Assembly (NCBI RefSeq): GCF_000090795.2
Contig: NW_003546265.1
Location: forward strand, 248,784 to 312,783
Direction: 5' to 3'
DNA from: Amphimedon queenslandica
Lineage: Eukaryota > Porifera > Demospongiae > Haplosclerida > Niphatidae
DNA: 64,000 nt
Both the position numbers and the translations under genes were made by a program. Each line of letters opens with the position of its first letter. Within the stretch, counting starts at the first letter, position 1. The notes beneath the pieces were generated by a model. That model was not told where the DNA came from and searched no databases. It saw only the letters and a list, made by a program, of their open reading frames with translations. Positions 13,533 to 26,524 of the stretch are shown here, piece after piece.

Positions 13533-16500
13533 TCAGTCAAAATCAATCTTTATTGAAGCAGTGGAGACGTTATCCTTTGTATCTTCTATTTTGTGGGTTG
13601 CTGTTAGGTCTGTCTCAGAGAGAGTGAACAATGCATTATCAGCAGGTGGATCTGAGGTGGAAGAATTCCCATCTTGGCTGGAATTTTCACCAAATGCTAC
13701 CAAAAGAACAAAGAATTTGTTATTAGATAAACACTTTTAATTTATTGCTTATGTTGTTCAGTTTGCAGCATATAAAGTAAGAATATTTTATTTTCATAGA
13801 CATGCAGTTAGACACCCTCAGGGGCTGAGCCAAGAGAAGAGAAGACACTACAAGCTATAATTGGCAGAGTTATCATAACTAGAATCAGCTCAATTAACAC
13901 CATTAAATACCATCCTGTCTAGTCACCTCTTATAATACATTACAATTAGCACTTCCTGTATCACTGATGACCTCAACCCAACAATGAATTATTATTACAT
14001 CAAACGTCTATCATCATGGTGATATGGTATCTGAGTTCAAGTATGCAGCATTTATATGACTTACTGTTAGCCTGTGACAGACTGACATTGCTGATAAGAG
14101 TCCTTGTGGATTTGAGGGATGGCTTCATCATAGTATTGCTGGGACTTGACTACATGAAGAGATAAAGAATTAACTCAAAATTCACTTCTAACTCTTAATG
14201 CATCAGCTTACCACCTCCTTAGATATGTATTTTCTAAAGCAGAATGTCAACTTGGACCATACTTTATCATTACGGACCACATACAGGAAGAATATAGCTA
14301 CACCCTATTAAAAACAACAGGATAAGAATGCTGATTGTACTGTACAGGAAGTGACATTGGCATTGCTATTGTACTCTATTAATTATGCTTTTGTAATGGC
14401 TGACCTGTGTACTGTTCAATATGTTAAAGAGCCATGCAAATATCAAACTGTAAGTGTCAGTGTCAAAGGCAAGGAGACCAAAGAGCCAAGTGAAGCCCAT
14501 CAGTGGCAGTAGGATGATACAGTTCTTCAATAAAGACCTGGATTAAGATAATGTTACAATGTTTACTAACATTAGAGAATGTTTAGGATGTATGTACATG
14601 CCTCACCCTAATAACCCTCCTCTCTCTCTCTCTCTATACTTACACTGTTTGTTGTCTTAGGTTTGTTGCTTTCATTTTCTTTGACTTTTCCATTCTCTTT
14701 GATTTGCACAAACTCCGTACAATCAGAACAAAAAATACAACGTTGATCTAAAGATAATTCAAACAACAGCAATAAGTGAGAGAGAAAGAGCAGCTTACTG
14801 CTATTATAAGCAGCATAGGAGCTACAAAGGCCCAGATAGTCCCACTTTCATCTGATAGCCAGCAACTACAAATAATATTTAACATCATACAACAATTTTC
14901 TGTAATTAAAAAAAAACATTATATCTGGTTTATTCATTCCAGATCCACATTTACAAAACACTTGCAATTAACACAGTACACAAAAACACAATTAATACAC
15001 AGCATTATTGTGAATGCCGCATTACATACAGTGTGATATTTCCAAAGGAATCTTTAACAGTATACTTATCATAGTGAACAGGCATAGTGATAGAAACAGG
15101 AATAAGAGGAGTAACTGTTGGGATGAAAGAAAAAGAGAACGTGATAAATGTGCAGTAATTATGTGTTCAATGTGCAATCAAAATGTCATTAACATGTGTT
15201 GAAACTGTGATCAATTTGCAATCAATTTGTAATCAAAATGTGATCAAAATATTATTAAAGTGCATTCAATCAGTGATCAATCAGTAATCAATACAATATG
15301 AGAGATGAATGCTCACCCCATCCAATAGCAAAGAAGAAGTACCATCTCTTAGCTAGTCTACTGAACACTACCACCAACAAGAGATACAGCATGATCCCTT
15401 CACACAGCATCCAACAGAAAGAAGCTAAGAAGAAATAGTGAAGGAGTCCAGCAACAACTGAACACAAAACCTATAGACACATTAACATCATAAGAAGCAC
15501 CAATTGAAAGACTGTAGCTACAATGCAACTGGATAATATTCCTACCTCATTTCCCTTAGCTAGCTCAATCCCTAATCCAAATATGGAGTATGCAAGCATC
15601 AGTGCTATTATTAAGTTCAAGTGTATGAATAAATGAGGTTTTTCCAGTAGATCTTTACTGTTGAAGAATGAGTGAGAAGGAAATGCATGTAGCTAACTAT
15701 TGATGACTTACTATTGTGCTATAAAGAAGAGGAATGATAGTGCAAGGCAGAGAACAGAAGCAGCAGTACCAGCATATGTAGCAATACTCATAGCCTTGTG
15801 ATTTAGACTGGTGAGGGAACTACCATGTTCATCATCATCGTCACCACTATCATCAGTAGTTCCTCCTTCCTCCTTTTAAAAGAAAAAGGGCAAATTAAAA
15901 TAAAATATAAAACAAGAAGTACATGTATGATATTCTATGTCCTTACATTGGATCCTCCTCCATTGTTACCATTGACAGAAACAAGGACAGCAAATGCTGT
16001 GAGATGATAAGAAGAGCAGACCACATAACTTCTGTTATCAGTCCACTCATAATAACCAACTGTATAGACACCATCAGTCATCCACTGACCAGATCTGTGT
16101 TGTAGAAAATGTACACATTTTTTACATTAATTTAATAATAGTTCAGTTAATATAAATTGGCAGGACATAATGATACTTATTTGCATGAAATGTGTAATTA
16201 TGTTTCATAGCCTCACGTGGTGTTCCAGTAGGAGCATACGTAGTTGTGAGTCTCATTATCGATCTGATGCATAACAGATCATAAAATAAAGGAAGGGGAT
16301 ACTGTACTTACTTTCTCTGCAGTAAAACTGATGAGTATTGGCTCACTGAAGACAGTGCCTTCTCTTCCAATCTGACCAGACCAGACATTAGATGATATCT
16401 TTGTATCGTTTGTACTAATAAAGACAATAATAATTATTATTGAAATAACAATAAATAATTATAAAATGATATTAAAAATAATAATTGTACTTGTTGCCGT

Positions 16501-17287
16501 CTGACGAAAGAAAGTCATCTAAACTACGAAACTGGATACTTATAATGGAGACTGGTTCAATACCTTAAATGGAAGAAGGGATCAACTATGAACAACAATC
16601 AGTTCTCACCATTAGCTGTTTTCTCTCTCAAGAGTCCTTCCGGTATATGCAGAGTAATGTAAGAGTCACTCAAGTTACTGTTGATGACGTAGTCACCTTC
16701 AGCAACTTGTGATGAAAGGTTATACACATCAGACATGATGTCTAGTGACACAGAGAAAAAGAAAACAATGATTGATACTCTTCAAGTCACTGTGAGGTAT
16801 TGTAATTACACAGATTGTATTACCATGTTTGACCACAAATGATGATAATAGTGTCATGTTTATTATGAAACATGAAATCATTCAAATCATTATTTCAAAC
16901 ACATCATTATCCTGTTTACAGATATATTATGTATTTTGTAGCTTAGAGGTTGTTTATCACTTTTAATCAATAGCAAGACCTCAAACTAATTCAAACTAAG
17001 TTATAGGGCCTGCCGTTTTCCTTACTAAAGTTTTTTCTCTTAATTCTAACTGATTTTTCAAAACCAGTGTAGTAGAGAAAATAATTCTCAACATTTTCCA
17101 GGAGTAGCGTGCTACCAAAATGATGGCCTTCAGTCTAGAAAAAAAGAAGAAAAGAGAATTAATAAAAATAAATAAAGATAACAAACCTCTTCCACTTCCT
17201 TCCATTCTTCAGCATAATCCTCATTTAACAGGTCATCAAAAACATCAACCATATCCTAAATAATAAAACAACAACAACAACAACAAC

Positions 17288-17324
<37 letters not shown>

Positions 17325-20300
17325 TAAATGCATTTTCTTCTTACAGGGATAAAAGTGTATGAATTGTATTCATCAAATTCTGCACTAGGTAAAAGTTTGA
17401 GTGTATAATCGACCATCTTGTTAATGTGCAATAGACTGTATGGGGATTTCTTCAAATCAGGTTGACCTATAGTTGGACCACCATTGGAGCCTGAAGGAGG
17501 TGCAGAATAACTGTCTATCAATTCTCCATAAAGATAATTGAGCTCAGCAACCCTCTCTTCATCAGTAAGGTTATGATTAACAGCGTAGTTAGTCTATGAG
17601 AGAGAGAGAGAATGAAGTAAATAACTCATCATGGTATATGTAATTGATGCATTTGAAAAATTGAGAACAATTCTTCATTCGTAACAGTATCATACATGCT
17701 ACATGTAGATCTACTATACACATGGATTATATTGGTATACTTACATCATTGAATAACTTAAAGTAGAACCAGTTGCTTAGACTACAGTTTGAAGTGCGAG
17801 GCCACAACCAACCAAGAGAAGCATTACATTTTCTTGAAGCAAAAAAAATACCGCCTGTGGTGGAATTAGGGCACTTTTGTAGAGCAGTCTTTCCAAATTG
17901 AGTGTCCGGCCATGTCAGGTTCCATATTCTGTCTCTCTCAGCTGCACAACCTGCAAATACAATTATCAATATAGGATATAATCAATGATGCTGTGGTCTT
18001 ACCAAAGCATGAATAGTTAGTTTGTGAAGGATTATGAATATAAGGACAGTTATCCTACAAAATAATAAGCAAACGATGATAATGATAATCAGTACAGACT
18101 AAATGATAAATTCAGTCTCCCAACATTTCATTTTCCTTCCATGCCAGTGCACGTTTCTCATTAACAACAAGTACACATAAATAAGCAAAAGCCTACATTG
18201 CTATTACTAGTACTTCATATATACACACAGCATCAAATAAAGGAAGTCAGCAGTAGTACATTATAAATGTGTTTACTTTTCGGCAGTACTTGCTGGTATT
18301 TTCAATGCATGAATCTAGGGGCACATCTGGAAAACCATCACGATCTGAATCAACAGTACAATAATATCCATCACCAACATAACGAGGGGAAGAACACTAT
18401 AAGACAAAGATAATAATCATTGTATGTTTTAAGACCTTACACACACACGTACATGTACAAGTCTGTTAATACTAGCATACACGAAGAGATGGGAAAAGTA
18501 AACAACAACTTCTCATGTTTCTTGTTTTTAAAAATGTACACAAACAGGTCCAGGTAGTTAATAAGCACGTAGCATTAAATAAACTGTTACTAGTACTTTT
18601 AGTAATGATACACTTTAGAAAGCTGACTTTGTCCCAACAAAATCCACATCCCCTGCTCTGCCCCCCCCCTCCCTCCTCTTATTAAACATACTTTACAATT
18701 GCCATTACTGCAGTTACATGGTGAACCAAAGTCTCCAACACAGACAGGAAGAGTAAGAGAGTTGCGATACTCCATGTCACATAAACATGAAGCTAGAGTG
18801 TACAAGTAAATGAAAACGTATGCACGTTATTGCACATGTACTTACTGTTTGGTCGAAATATTTGTGCTTGAGTTGTATTAGTTTCATATATTGATAAAAT
18901 TTTGAGTTCTTTTAGGTTTTGCACTAACATTGTGATATCAGCCCTCTCTCCTGGTGAGCTGAGATTGGATTCAAGTATTACTGTAAAACCAGCTCTTAGG
19001 AGAAGACCATTACGTGTCACGTATTGTAGAGAAATATTAGAGTAATCAACTGATCTAAGGTGAATAGTCATCTACAAAAACAACAACAACAACAACAATA
19101 ATAACAACAATAAATAATAGTAATAATAATAACTTACATTACTTATCAAATAGTTTTCTTTATTAAAAGGCTCCTTGGGATTAAATTTGTACCAGATGTT
19201 AAAGAAAGCATTTTGAGCATATGAAGGCTTGAGCCTACAGTGACTGATATCAGTGCTGGTCCAGATACCATTTGATGTGCAATTTCTGTATGCATAACTG
19301 TTGCTGGAAAACCGTTCAGATATATCATTACATGACTTGAAGACAGGTAATAGTGATGGCCATGATTGCTGCCATAATAGACCATTGTCATAATCAGCAG
19401 GACAAAGATTACCACCATCTGTGGAAGAGAGAGAGAGAGAGAGAGAGAGCGAAAGAGAAGATAGATAAGTTGATAGAGAGCAAGAGATGGGGGAGAGTAA
19501 GAAACAGTAATGCCCAGTATGAACAATGACAATTATTTTTGTTAACAGCCAAAGCAAAATTATTAGAATTACTACAGAGATCAGCCAAAACACCTGGCTG
19601 CATACATGCACATGACATGCAGTGCAGCTATTAAATGTCATTTGGTAACAAATCAGGAATATTAATGACCATTTAGACAAGCTGAACTATCAGTAGTAAA
19701 CAGTAACACCCAATAAGAAAATTAATATCATTTTAATCACATATAGTCTAATTCTCACAAGGATAGATTGCATTTAAATTGAAAATTAAATTCACAATCA
19801 TGTAGCGTTTCACTAACCCTTGGCCCATGTGTATACAATCAACTAGGAAAGCCGTGAAGTGTGTGGATTTTAATTTACAACTCATCCAAGACAATAAACA
19901 CATAGCATCTCACCTCCTCCATCTTGCAGCAGTCCAAAAGTATAAGAACAATTCCCAAAGTCAAGCTTTACAGAAATAACAGAGTAAAGAGGCTCAGTCT
20001 CCTTTATAGTGCAGGATATATAATACACATTGGTGACCTCTTGCTCCTGTGAAGAGGAGACTCCATTGCTGTAGTATTGCTCAGACACATTTTGACACTC
20101 TCCACTTCTAGTTAAGCAATCTCCTCTACTGGTGTTAACAATGTAGCTTATGTTGAGAAGGGCCAGTGATGATGATGAAATTGAGAAACTGACTGCTTCA
20201 TCAGTTGAATTAATAGCAGACAGATCTAACTGGAATACCTTACTACAGGTATTTCTGAATGTAGTACAAGGAGGCAAACGAGAAGCTATTGAGAGCTGAG

Positions 20301-20373
20301 ACTGATTAACCAGTAAGAGCAGTAGTAAAGAAAGAAGAGGAGGAGGGATTATAACTGAAGTAGTGGCTGCCAT
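13533..20373 (-). CDS. Adhesion GPCR with two HRM domains around an EGF/TSP3 module, GAIN/GPS and 7TM
   Basis: A spliced minus-strand gene. The ATG at 20373 opens a signal peptide ([20 protein letters not shown]). A Cys-bearing N-terminal domain without a recognised name follows (19910-20310). Next come an HRM-like domain (19145-19420: W..SW ... C ... [10 protein letters not shown]), a linker (18850-19075), an EGF-like block (about 18690-18790), a thrombospondin type-3 stretch (18285-18400: DSDRDGFPD; then [16 protein letters not shown] at 18010-18055) and a second HRM (17745-17950: W.LTWP ... CP ... RKCNASLGW). The GAIN region follows (about 16290-17590). The GPS ends [17 protein letters not shown] at 16010-16070, with cleavage expected at HL/T. 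The seven helices (about 14050-15800) include [20 protein letters not shown]. The tail ends IKIDFD at 13533. The order from HRM to 7TM matches the neighbouring gene at 1399-13301, so the two are paralogues. Surface sensing and adhesion is inferred; ligand unknown. Confidence 0.82.
17279..17324. repeat. (ACA)n/(ATA)n microsatellite in GPCR intron
   Basis: A CAA run followed by about 13 AAT units, in a GAIN-region intron of the second adhesion GPCR. Confidence 0.85.
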
Positions 20374-21152
20374 CAGGAAAAACAGCAGAGGAAGAAAATG
20401 TTAAGTATGTTTTGTGTGTGGCAAGTTTTATAGAATGTTGTTATTGGTGACATCATCATAATGAAGGCATATGATGTCATTATATTAATTTTTGAGCTTA
20501 TTATTGCCAACTTCTGAAAAAATGCACTGTAAAAAACTACAAGTGCATTTTCTCAATGGTTTTTTTCAAAAAATGGCTCTGAAATCACCCCCAATTTTTA
20601 TTACATTTTCTGATACATAATGATGTACTTATGCTATGTAGAAAGTTTGAGCAATTCCGACTTCAGTTTTTTGAGTTATGGCCATTTTTAAAAACTCCAA
20701 ATTTCTGAATAGTACCCAAGGCTATAGCCCAGGGATTTTCTGAAAAATGGCTCTGAAATCACCCCCAATTTTTATTACATTTTCTGATACATATTGATGT
20801 CCTTATGCTATGTAAAAAGTTTGGGCTGATTCCGACTTCAATTTTTAAAGTTATGACCATTAAAAGAATACGTCCGCCTCCGTTTAATGTTAACAATAAT
20901 TCTAATCTAATAGTACTGTATTTATTATAAGTTAAAGGGCACACAAAAATAACATAATATAATAATAATAATATTAATATTAATAAGAATAAAATAACAA
21001 TAATAATAATAAAGAAATAAATCTTAATTATGATTAGTAGATAATAATAATAATAATAATAATATTAATATTAATAATATTTTATTGATATAGGTTAAAA
21101 ATGAGTTCATAATAAATACTAGCTTTAAGTTTCAGTTTAAAATCCCAAAGCA
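20374..21152. other. Intergenic: 5' flank of the second GPCR, with repeats
   Basis: Holds the presumed promoter of the GPCR starting at 20373, a diverged pair of palindrome-family monomers (20540-20880) and AT-only microsatellite sequence (about 20950-21085). I see no gene. Confidence 0.6.
20540..20880. repeat. Palindrome-centred dispersed repeat, diverged copy c (two monomers)
   Basis: Two monomers of about 190 bp share AATGGCTCTGAAATCACCCC, TTTCTGATACATA, TATGTAGAAAGTTTGAGC (or a close form) and ATTCCGACTTCA. They clearly resemble the other copies, but the centre reads GGCTATAGCC (20720-20729) in place of GTACTATAGTAC. It is still palindromic around CTATAG, with new arms. Confidence 0.8.
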
Positions 21153-24100
21153 CTACTGACTAACTTTCTTCTTGTTATTGCAGCTGCTGCTGCTACTGCC
21201 GCTCCCAGTTCCATCGAATTTCAACACTCTTGGTCTTCCTTTTAAAAAATTGCGTGCTTTTCTTGTCAAACTTTTCTGATCTTCGGTCTGCCCGTAAGCT
21301 AGTTTCTGCCATTCAGCGGGCAGCTAAATAAAGTTACCGATAAAAAGGTGACCTTTAATTTATAATTATACTTAATACTGTACATGCAAATACACAGTTA
21401 ATAATATTCCCCATGTACATGTGTATATGTACACATACCTGATGATGTTTTTGTGTCACAGATTCTGATAATGACTTGTTGATAGCTTCAGTCAGTCTCA
21501 ACCTCTGATAATAAATAAACAAATAAATAAATAAATAAATGGAGATGAGCCCACCTTTCCATCAGATTTCTTATCAGAGCATATAAACCAAGGGGGCACA
21601 CTCTGTATCTGCCCAGTCTTGTTAAGGTGATCGGTAACTGGTGAGCTACCACACAATATTCTCCCATAAGCAGCCCCACCCCCTCCCCCTCTATCCAGCC
21701 TTCCTTTGACGGGGGTCTTCTGCTGGTGCTGGTAATGTCCCACAGGTGACATGAGTGGCCCGTAAGAAGAACGATACAACATACTGGAAGAAGAGTCAGG
21801 AACTATCCCACTGTCACTAAATGAAGGATACTGCTGTGAAGAGAGCTTGTAACTAGTTAGTAGTGAACTGGGGGGAGCAGAGGGAGGGGGGAGAGAGGGA
21901 CGGGTGGGGGGAGAGGTAGCTGATGGTGAAGGATTAGTGTTCTCTAGTAGAGGGTTGAGGGACGTCCGAGCTTTTGGTGGGCGTCGCCTTGGGACACGAG
22001 GACGATGGAGGAGTGGCATCTCAGAGTCACTGGCACTTGAGTTATGCTGTAGCAATAACAAAAAAAAGATAAGTTCAAAATTTAAATTTAAAATTTCAAA
22101 CTAATCTACTCTATCTCACTATTAAAATAGGCTCATATGTATATGTAGTTATACCATACAATTCAAAAAGAATACAGAACCAGATGTCTTTTTGAATACT
22201 ATAACAACTAAGTAAATCTAAAATAACAATAACATACGTGTACATTCTCATAATTACGGTACAGTACATGTACATGTACACATACCTCATTTGATGACGT
22301 ATTTTGTTCCACTTGTTGTTGTTGAATCCTACTCCCCCTCTTACTCCCACTACCGTTAGCTATCGGAGAATGAACTCGTGACGGTGACACCAACTGGATC
22401 CTATCCCCACGTCTTATCGGAGTAGACGTCATAAACGAATTAGCCCCTCCCACTACTCCGCCTATCTTCTCGTCTGGACTGGAAAGGTCTTGAGGACTGG
22501 AGCGTGGGACCGGGTGGACCACAGACGAGGGAGGGAGAGGACCAGAGGGACACGTTAGGAATATCGAGGGGGAGAATGTTGCAGCAGGGTTAGGTAGCTG
22601 TAGAGGGCTCCATGAGATGTAGTTAGGTAGGTATGGGGGAGGGGCAGTGTGTGAAGGCTGTTGATGTTGATTGTAACGTACTGAAGACTTTGGAGTAGTG
22701 TTTACTGGAGTTGTGGACACATTACTATTAGTATTATTAGTGTTGGGGGCGTGTTCATTAATGTCCTAAGAGGAGAAATAATTATTAAAAAAGAGAAAAT
22801 GAATAATGATATTAAAATGAGAGAGAGAGAGATTTTGTACCAGTTTCCTTAATGCACTCCTGTTTCCATTGCGACCATTAACATTAGCAGTCGACCTACA
22901 ATAAAAAAAATAATAATACTTTTGTGCTATACATCCTTTTATAAATGTTCAGATTAAATTCTTGCGGTTTTTCCAGTTATTATACTGTGGGGCTTGGTTG
23001 TGCATGAATTTCATTATTGGTGGTTTTAAAAATACATTTGCAAATTTAAAAAAATTAGATCTCAAGCTAAATTTAAATACAGTAGTACATGCGTGTGTGT
23101 GTGTGTGTGTGTGTACAAATGGACTCACTCTTCATCAATGGATCCATTGCTAGCATCATGAATACTATCAGCTGTCCCACTATCTATTAGTATAAGAACA
23201 AATACACAAGTGTATAATTATGATCAATAATACGTTGTAAGATTATGTATAGCAATCAATAATAATTCAGTACACAATACAAGCTTTAAGACAATAATAA
23301 AAGTTATTTCTGCAATGTACACAAAGAGCTTGTATTACACATAGATATTTATCAATTGCTTCTTTTCTTACCATCCAGTTGTGACGAGGCAAGCTTCATG
23401 TCCGCCATGTTCTCCTGTAATTGATTAGGTAATACAGAGTAGAGCCCTCCAGTCTGCTGGGCCCCTCCCCTCATCTGCTGTGAAACACCTGATAGTGTCG
23501 TCGGGAAGAAGGACTGAGCTGAAGGTGGAGCATGTGTTGAGGCCAGCATTGATAAAGGATGGAAATAGCCTAAGGGGAAGGATATAATAGTAGAGACTCA
23601 TTATATGTAATATCATCTTACAGTGTGGGGTGGTATAATAATAACAACATTATGAACTATAGGGCCCTTATCAATAATGGGTAATATTTCATTTGTAAAT
23701 GTAATTTTAAGAGGTGCAACATTATTATCTATAGCACTGTCATTTAACACTCAGAAGAGAACATATTAAGTGTATATGGACATACAGAGGCTCATAATGG
23801 GAGGCTTAAAATAAATATAATGATCACCTAGAGCAGTACAGCTACACAGTGTCACCAATGAACTTATACAGTACATTTCAGTAGTGTCCAACTGTGTATG
23901 TACTTAGTAATAAGATTCATAATGTTAAAGGGATTAATTAAGAAAGGAAAACAACCCCTTCTTCTTTTCTCAGTACTACACACACAGAGAGTTCCTTTTA
24001 GTTGAGGTTATGTCAGCAGGTGTGGAGTGAGGGGAGAGTTACCCAACAGTAGAAAGGATTCAAATTTTAAAGGACCAAAGGCCTACACCCAGACACTTGA

Positions 24101-26524
24101 ATGGCAATGTGGTGGATACTAATTTCAGTTGAGGTTGAATGCAGGTGTTGTTATGAGACAGGGGACTATGAGAAGGGACAGTAGCAGGGATTCAAAATTT
24201 AAAAAAGAGGAGCTAGTATAAGGTTGAGGGTTATCTTATCAAAGAGGTAAGAGTTGTGTTCAGTATTAGTGTAGGTTAGAGACAGCTGTAGGAGGAGAGA
24301 GTGGTTGAAACAGCTGGTTTAGTGGTTGCTAATAACAACATGTGTACCAAGTGGATCAGCTGATTAAGAGAGAGAGACTGATAAGGAGAGACTCAACCTT
24401 CAGTAGGCTTGTGTTCCTCTTATCTGACATCCTCTCTCTCTCTTCCTTCTTTTACCCACAAGTATTTTTAAGACATTACCATTATGCAGTATTCATAGGG
24501 ACAATAGTACACAATAGCATTATAGTGAAAATCAAAACCAAAAAAATCAACAATAAACTGTATATCTTTCTCTTTATAAATACAGACGGTATATGCATTA
24601 CAAATATACTTAGGCAGTTAAAATGAACCCTCCAGTAATTTCTAGTAGTATTATTGTTTAATCAGCTTAAGAGGGACTAGTACAGTAGGAGGGGAAGGAG
24701 GACCATGACCATTGTAGTGAAACACACCTAAACTAACATGTGGCTACCATACAAGACTACTGAGCTGGATGCATTCTACTGTATAAAGTGTACAGGATAG
24801 CTCTGCTCAGTCTAGTGTAGCTAAACTACACCTCTCCTTCAAGGGTAGATAACTTTTGGTTAAGATGCATTTGTAAGGCCAACAACAAGGAGGAGAGGAT
24901 TAGCAACTGCAGTGTGTATATATTTAAGGACACAGGCTAGGAGTAGATTAATGGAAGCTGTTGCACAATATGATCTTTGTTGATTGTTCTCAAGTGCTAA
25001 ACTGGATGTAACAGGACATGTTAAAGGTTACCCATTCACTTATAAGTGTGCTGCTGATGAGAGTGAGAGAATATGAGCTAAGCTTCCATATCTACCACTA
25101 AACTAAAACTAACCAAAGAGATAAGAGATCCCCCAGCCTTAGGGCAGGATCCAGACATCCCCCAAGCATTATGAGGAGCTTAGAATGTTATCAATACAGC
25201 CACAAGAAGAGAACACCACACACTAAAGGCAGGGACATGTACATGCCTTTAAAATCAGGACCCATCCCATTCATTGTACTATACAGTATAGTGGAGTGAA
25301 TACACCTTCTAAAATTATAATATACTGGAAAGTGGAGTACATGTACTAGCAGCATGAACATACATACATGTAATAAGTAATCAGTGAGTCCCAGCCTTCC
25401 TGTGTTCAAAGGCATTATCAGTATACCCACAAATAGCCACAGGGCAGTATATCTGGGTAACAATGGCTCACATATACTATTAACAGTTGTAGTACAGAGA
25501 GGATATGAGAATGATAATGGACTTATGAGTATAGTATTATTATACCTGTAGTGGCTAATCAATATTATTAAGAAAAACACTTCAGCAGCTGCCTCGCTGG
25601 TAAAATGAATTAAGCATACAAGTACATGTATATACCATTAGTTTACAAGTACAAGGAAGCTATACATAGTGTCGTACCACTAGCCCTGACAAACACTGAT
25701 CTACATGGCCTGCATCAATTAGAGGGTTTGTAACTAGGCAGTATAATGAAACCGTGGTTTAGGGATCCATTAGCAAAGACCACTAATCCACATTAGAGAA
25801 AATGAAGTGTGGAGTGCAATTAAAAATAACATACATGTACCAGCTACCAGACAATAATGGGATACAACATGAGAGGGAGAGAGGGAGGGAGAGAGAGGGG
25901 GGGGATGTACTGACCTGCTACTTGATTCTGATAAGGACCAGTTGTTGACTGACATAAAGCAGGAGACACAGGAAGACAAGCATTAATAGGAGACATTACC
26001 ACTCCACTAGCCTGCATCAGTGATAGTAGACTCTGCTGCTGTTGCTCTCCTCCAGTTGTAACAGGAGTAGCGGTAGAAGTAGGAGACAAGAGCCCTCCTT
26101 CACTAGCAACAACACGCGGCGTCTTCTCTTGACTGCTAACGGAAGACTCGCTAGGACTTGTTCTTTTACGAGAGACTGACGAGGTCGTATTATTATCTGC
26201 TAATATATCAGTGATGGAGAAAGAGCGAGACCTATTGCCACCAGGGCTGGCGTCTGAAGATGAAGTGCTATCATTATGAGTCTTGGAAGTGTATGGAGGA
26301 GACTGCTTGAGATTATTAGTAGAGGGAATCTTTGAGGAATATGGTGGCGACTGTTTTATATGTGAGGAAGGAGTATTGTTAGAAGGCATGAAAGAGAATG
26401 TGGAGGGAGCCATGTGTTGTAGCAAGGGAGCGTATGGTGGTGAGTGTTTAATGGGATTGTGGCGAGGAGAAGAGGAGATGAGAGTGGCTGTGTTCCGATT
26501 GGGAGTAGTGGAGTAGGTGTTCAT
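21153..26524 (-). CDS. Ser/Pro-rich probable nuclear protein with EH1-like motif; family not recognised
   Basis: A spliced minus-strand gene. The first coding exon is 25915-26524 (ATG at 26524), then 23372-23569, a short exon near 23140-23185, one near 22840-22900, then 22290-22760, 21565-22045, about 21440-21503 and the last 21153-21325. Exon 1 has three related repeats (KHSPPYAP, KQSPPYSS, KQSPPYTS) and, near residues 101-109, SFSITDILA. That fits the EH1 octapeptide (F.I..IL) which binds Groucho/TLE corepressors in homeobox and Fox proteins. No homeodomain, zinc finger or forkhead was found in any exon. The middle is low-complexity Ser/Pro/Gln. The C-terminus is better ordered and basic (LPAEWQKLAYGQT, then KARNFLKGRPRVLKFDG). 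Role as a transcriptional cofactor is inference. An acceptor-like CTCGTAG just upstream of the ATG suggests an intron in the 5' UTR. Confidence 0.65.
23570..25914. other. Long intron of the EH1 gene
   Basis: This 2.3 kb intron is unusually long for this window. I looked for exons and homeodomain or zinc-finger motifs on both strands and saw none. Purine-rich stretches at about 24000-24330 and 25865-25915 are simple sequence. Its length next to a probable regulator makes enhancer content plausible, but no motif supports that directly. Confidence 0.45.

Noticed and set aside
21153-26524. EH1 gene as a homeobox gene
   Set aside because: No homeodomain helix 3 signature (W F . N R R) was seen in the exons or in the 2.3 kb intron on either strand.
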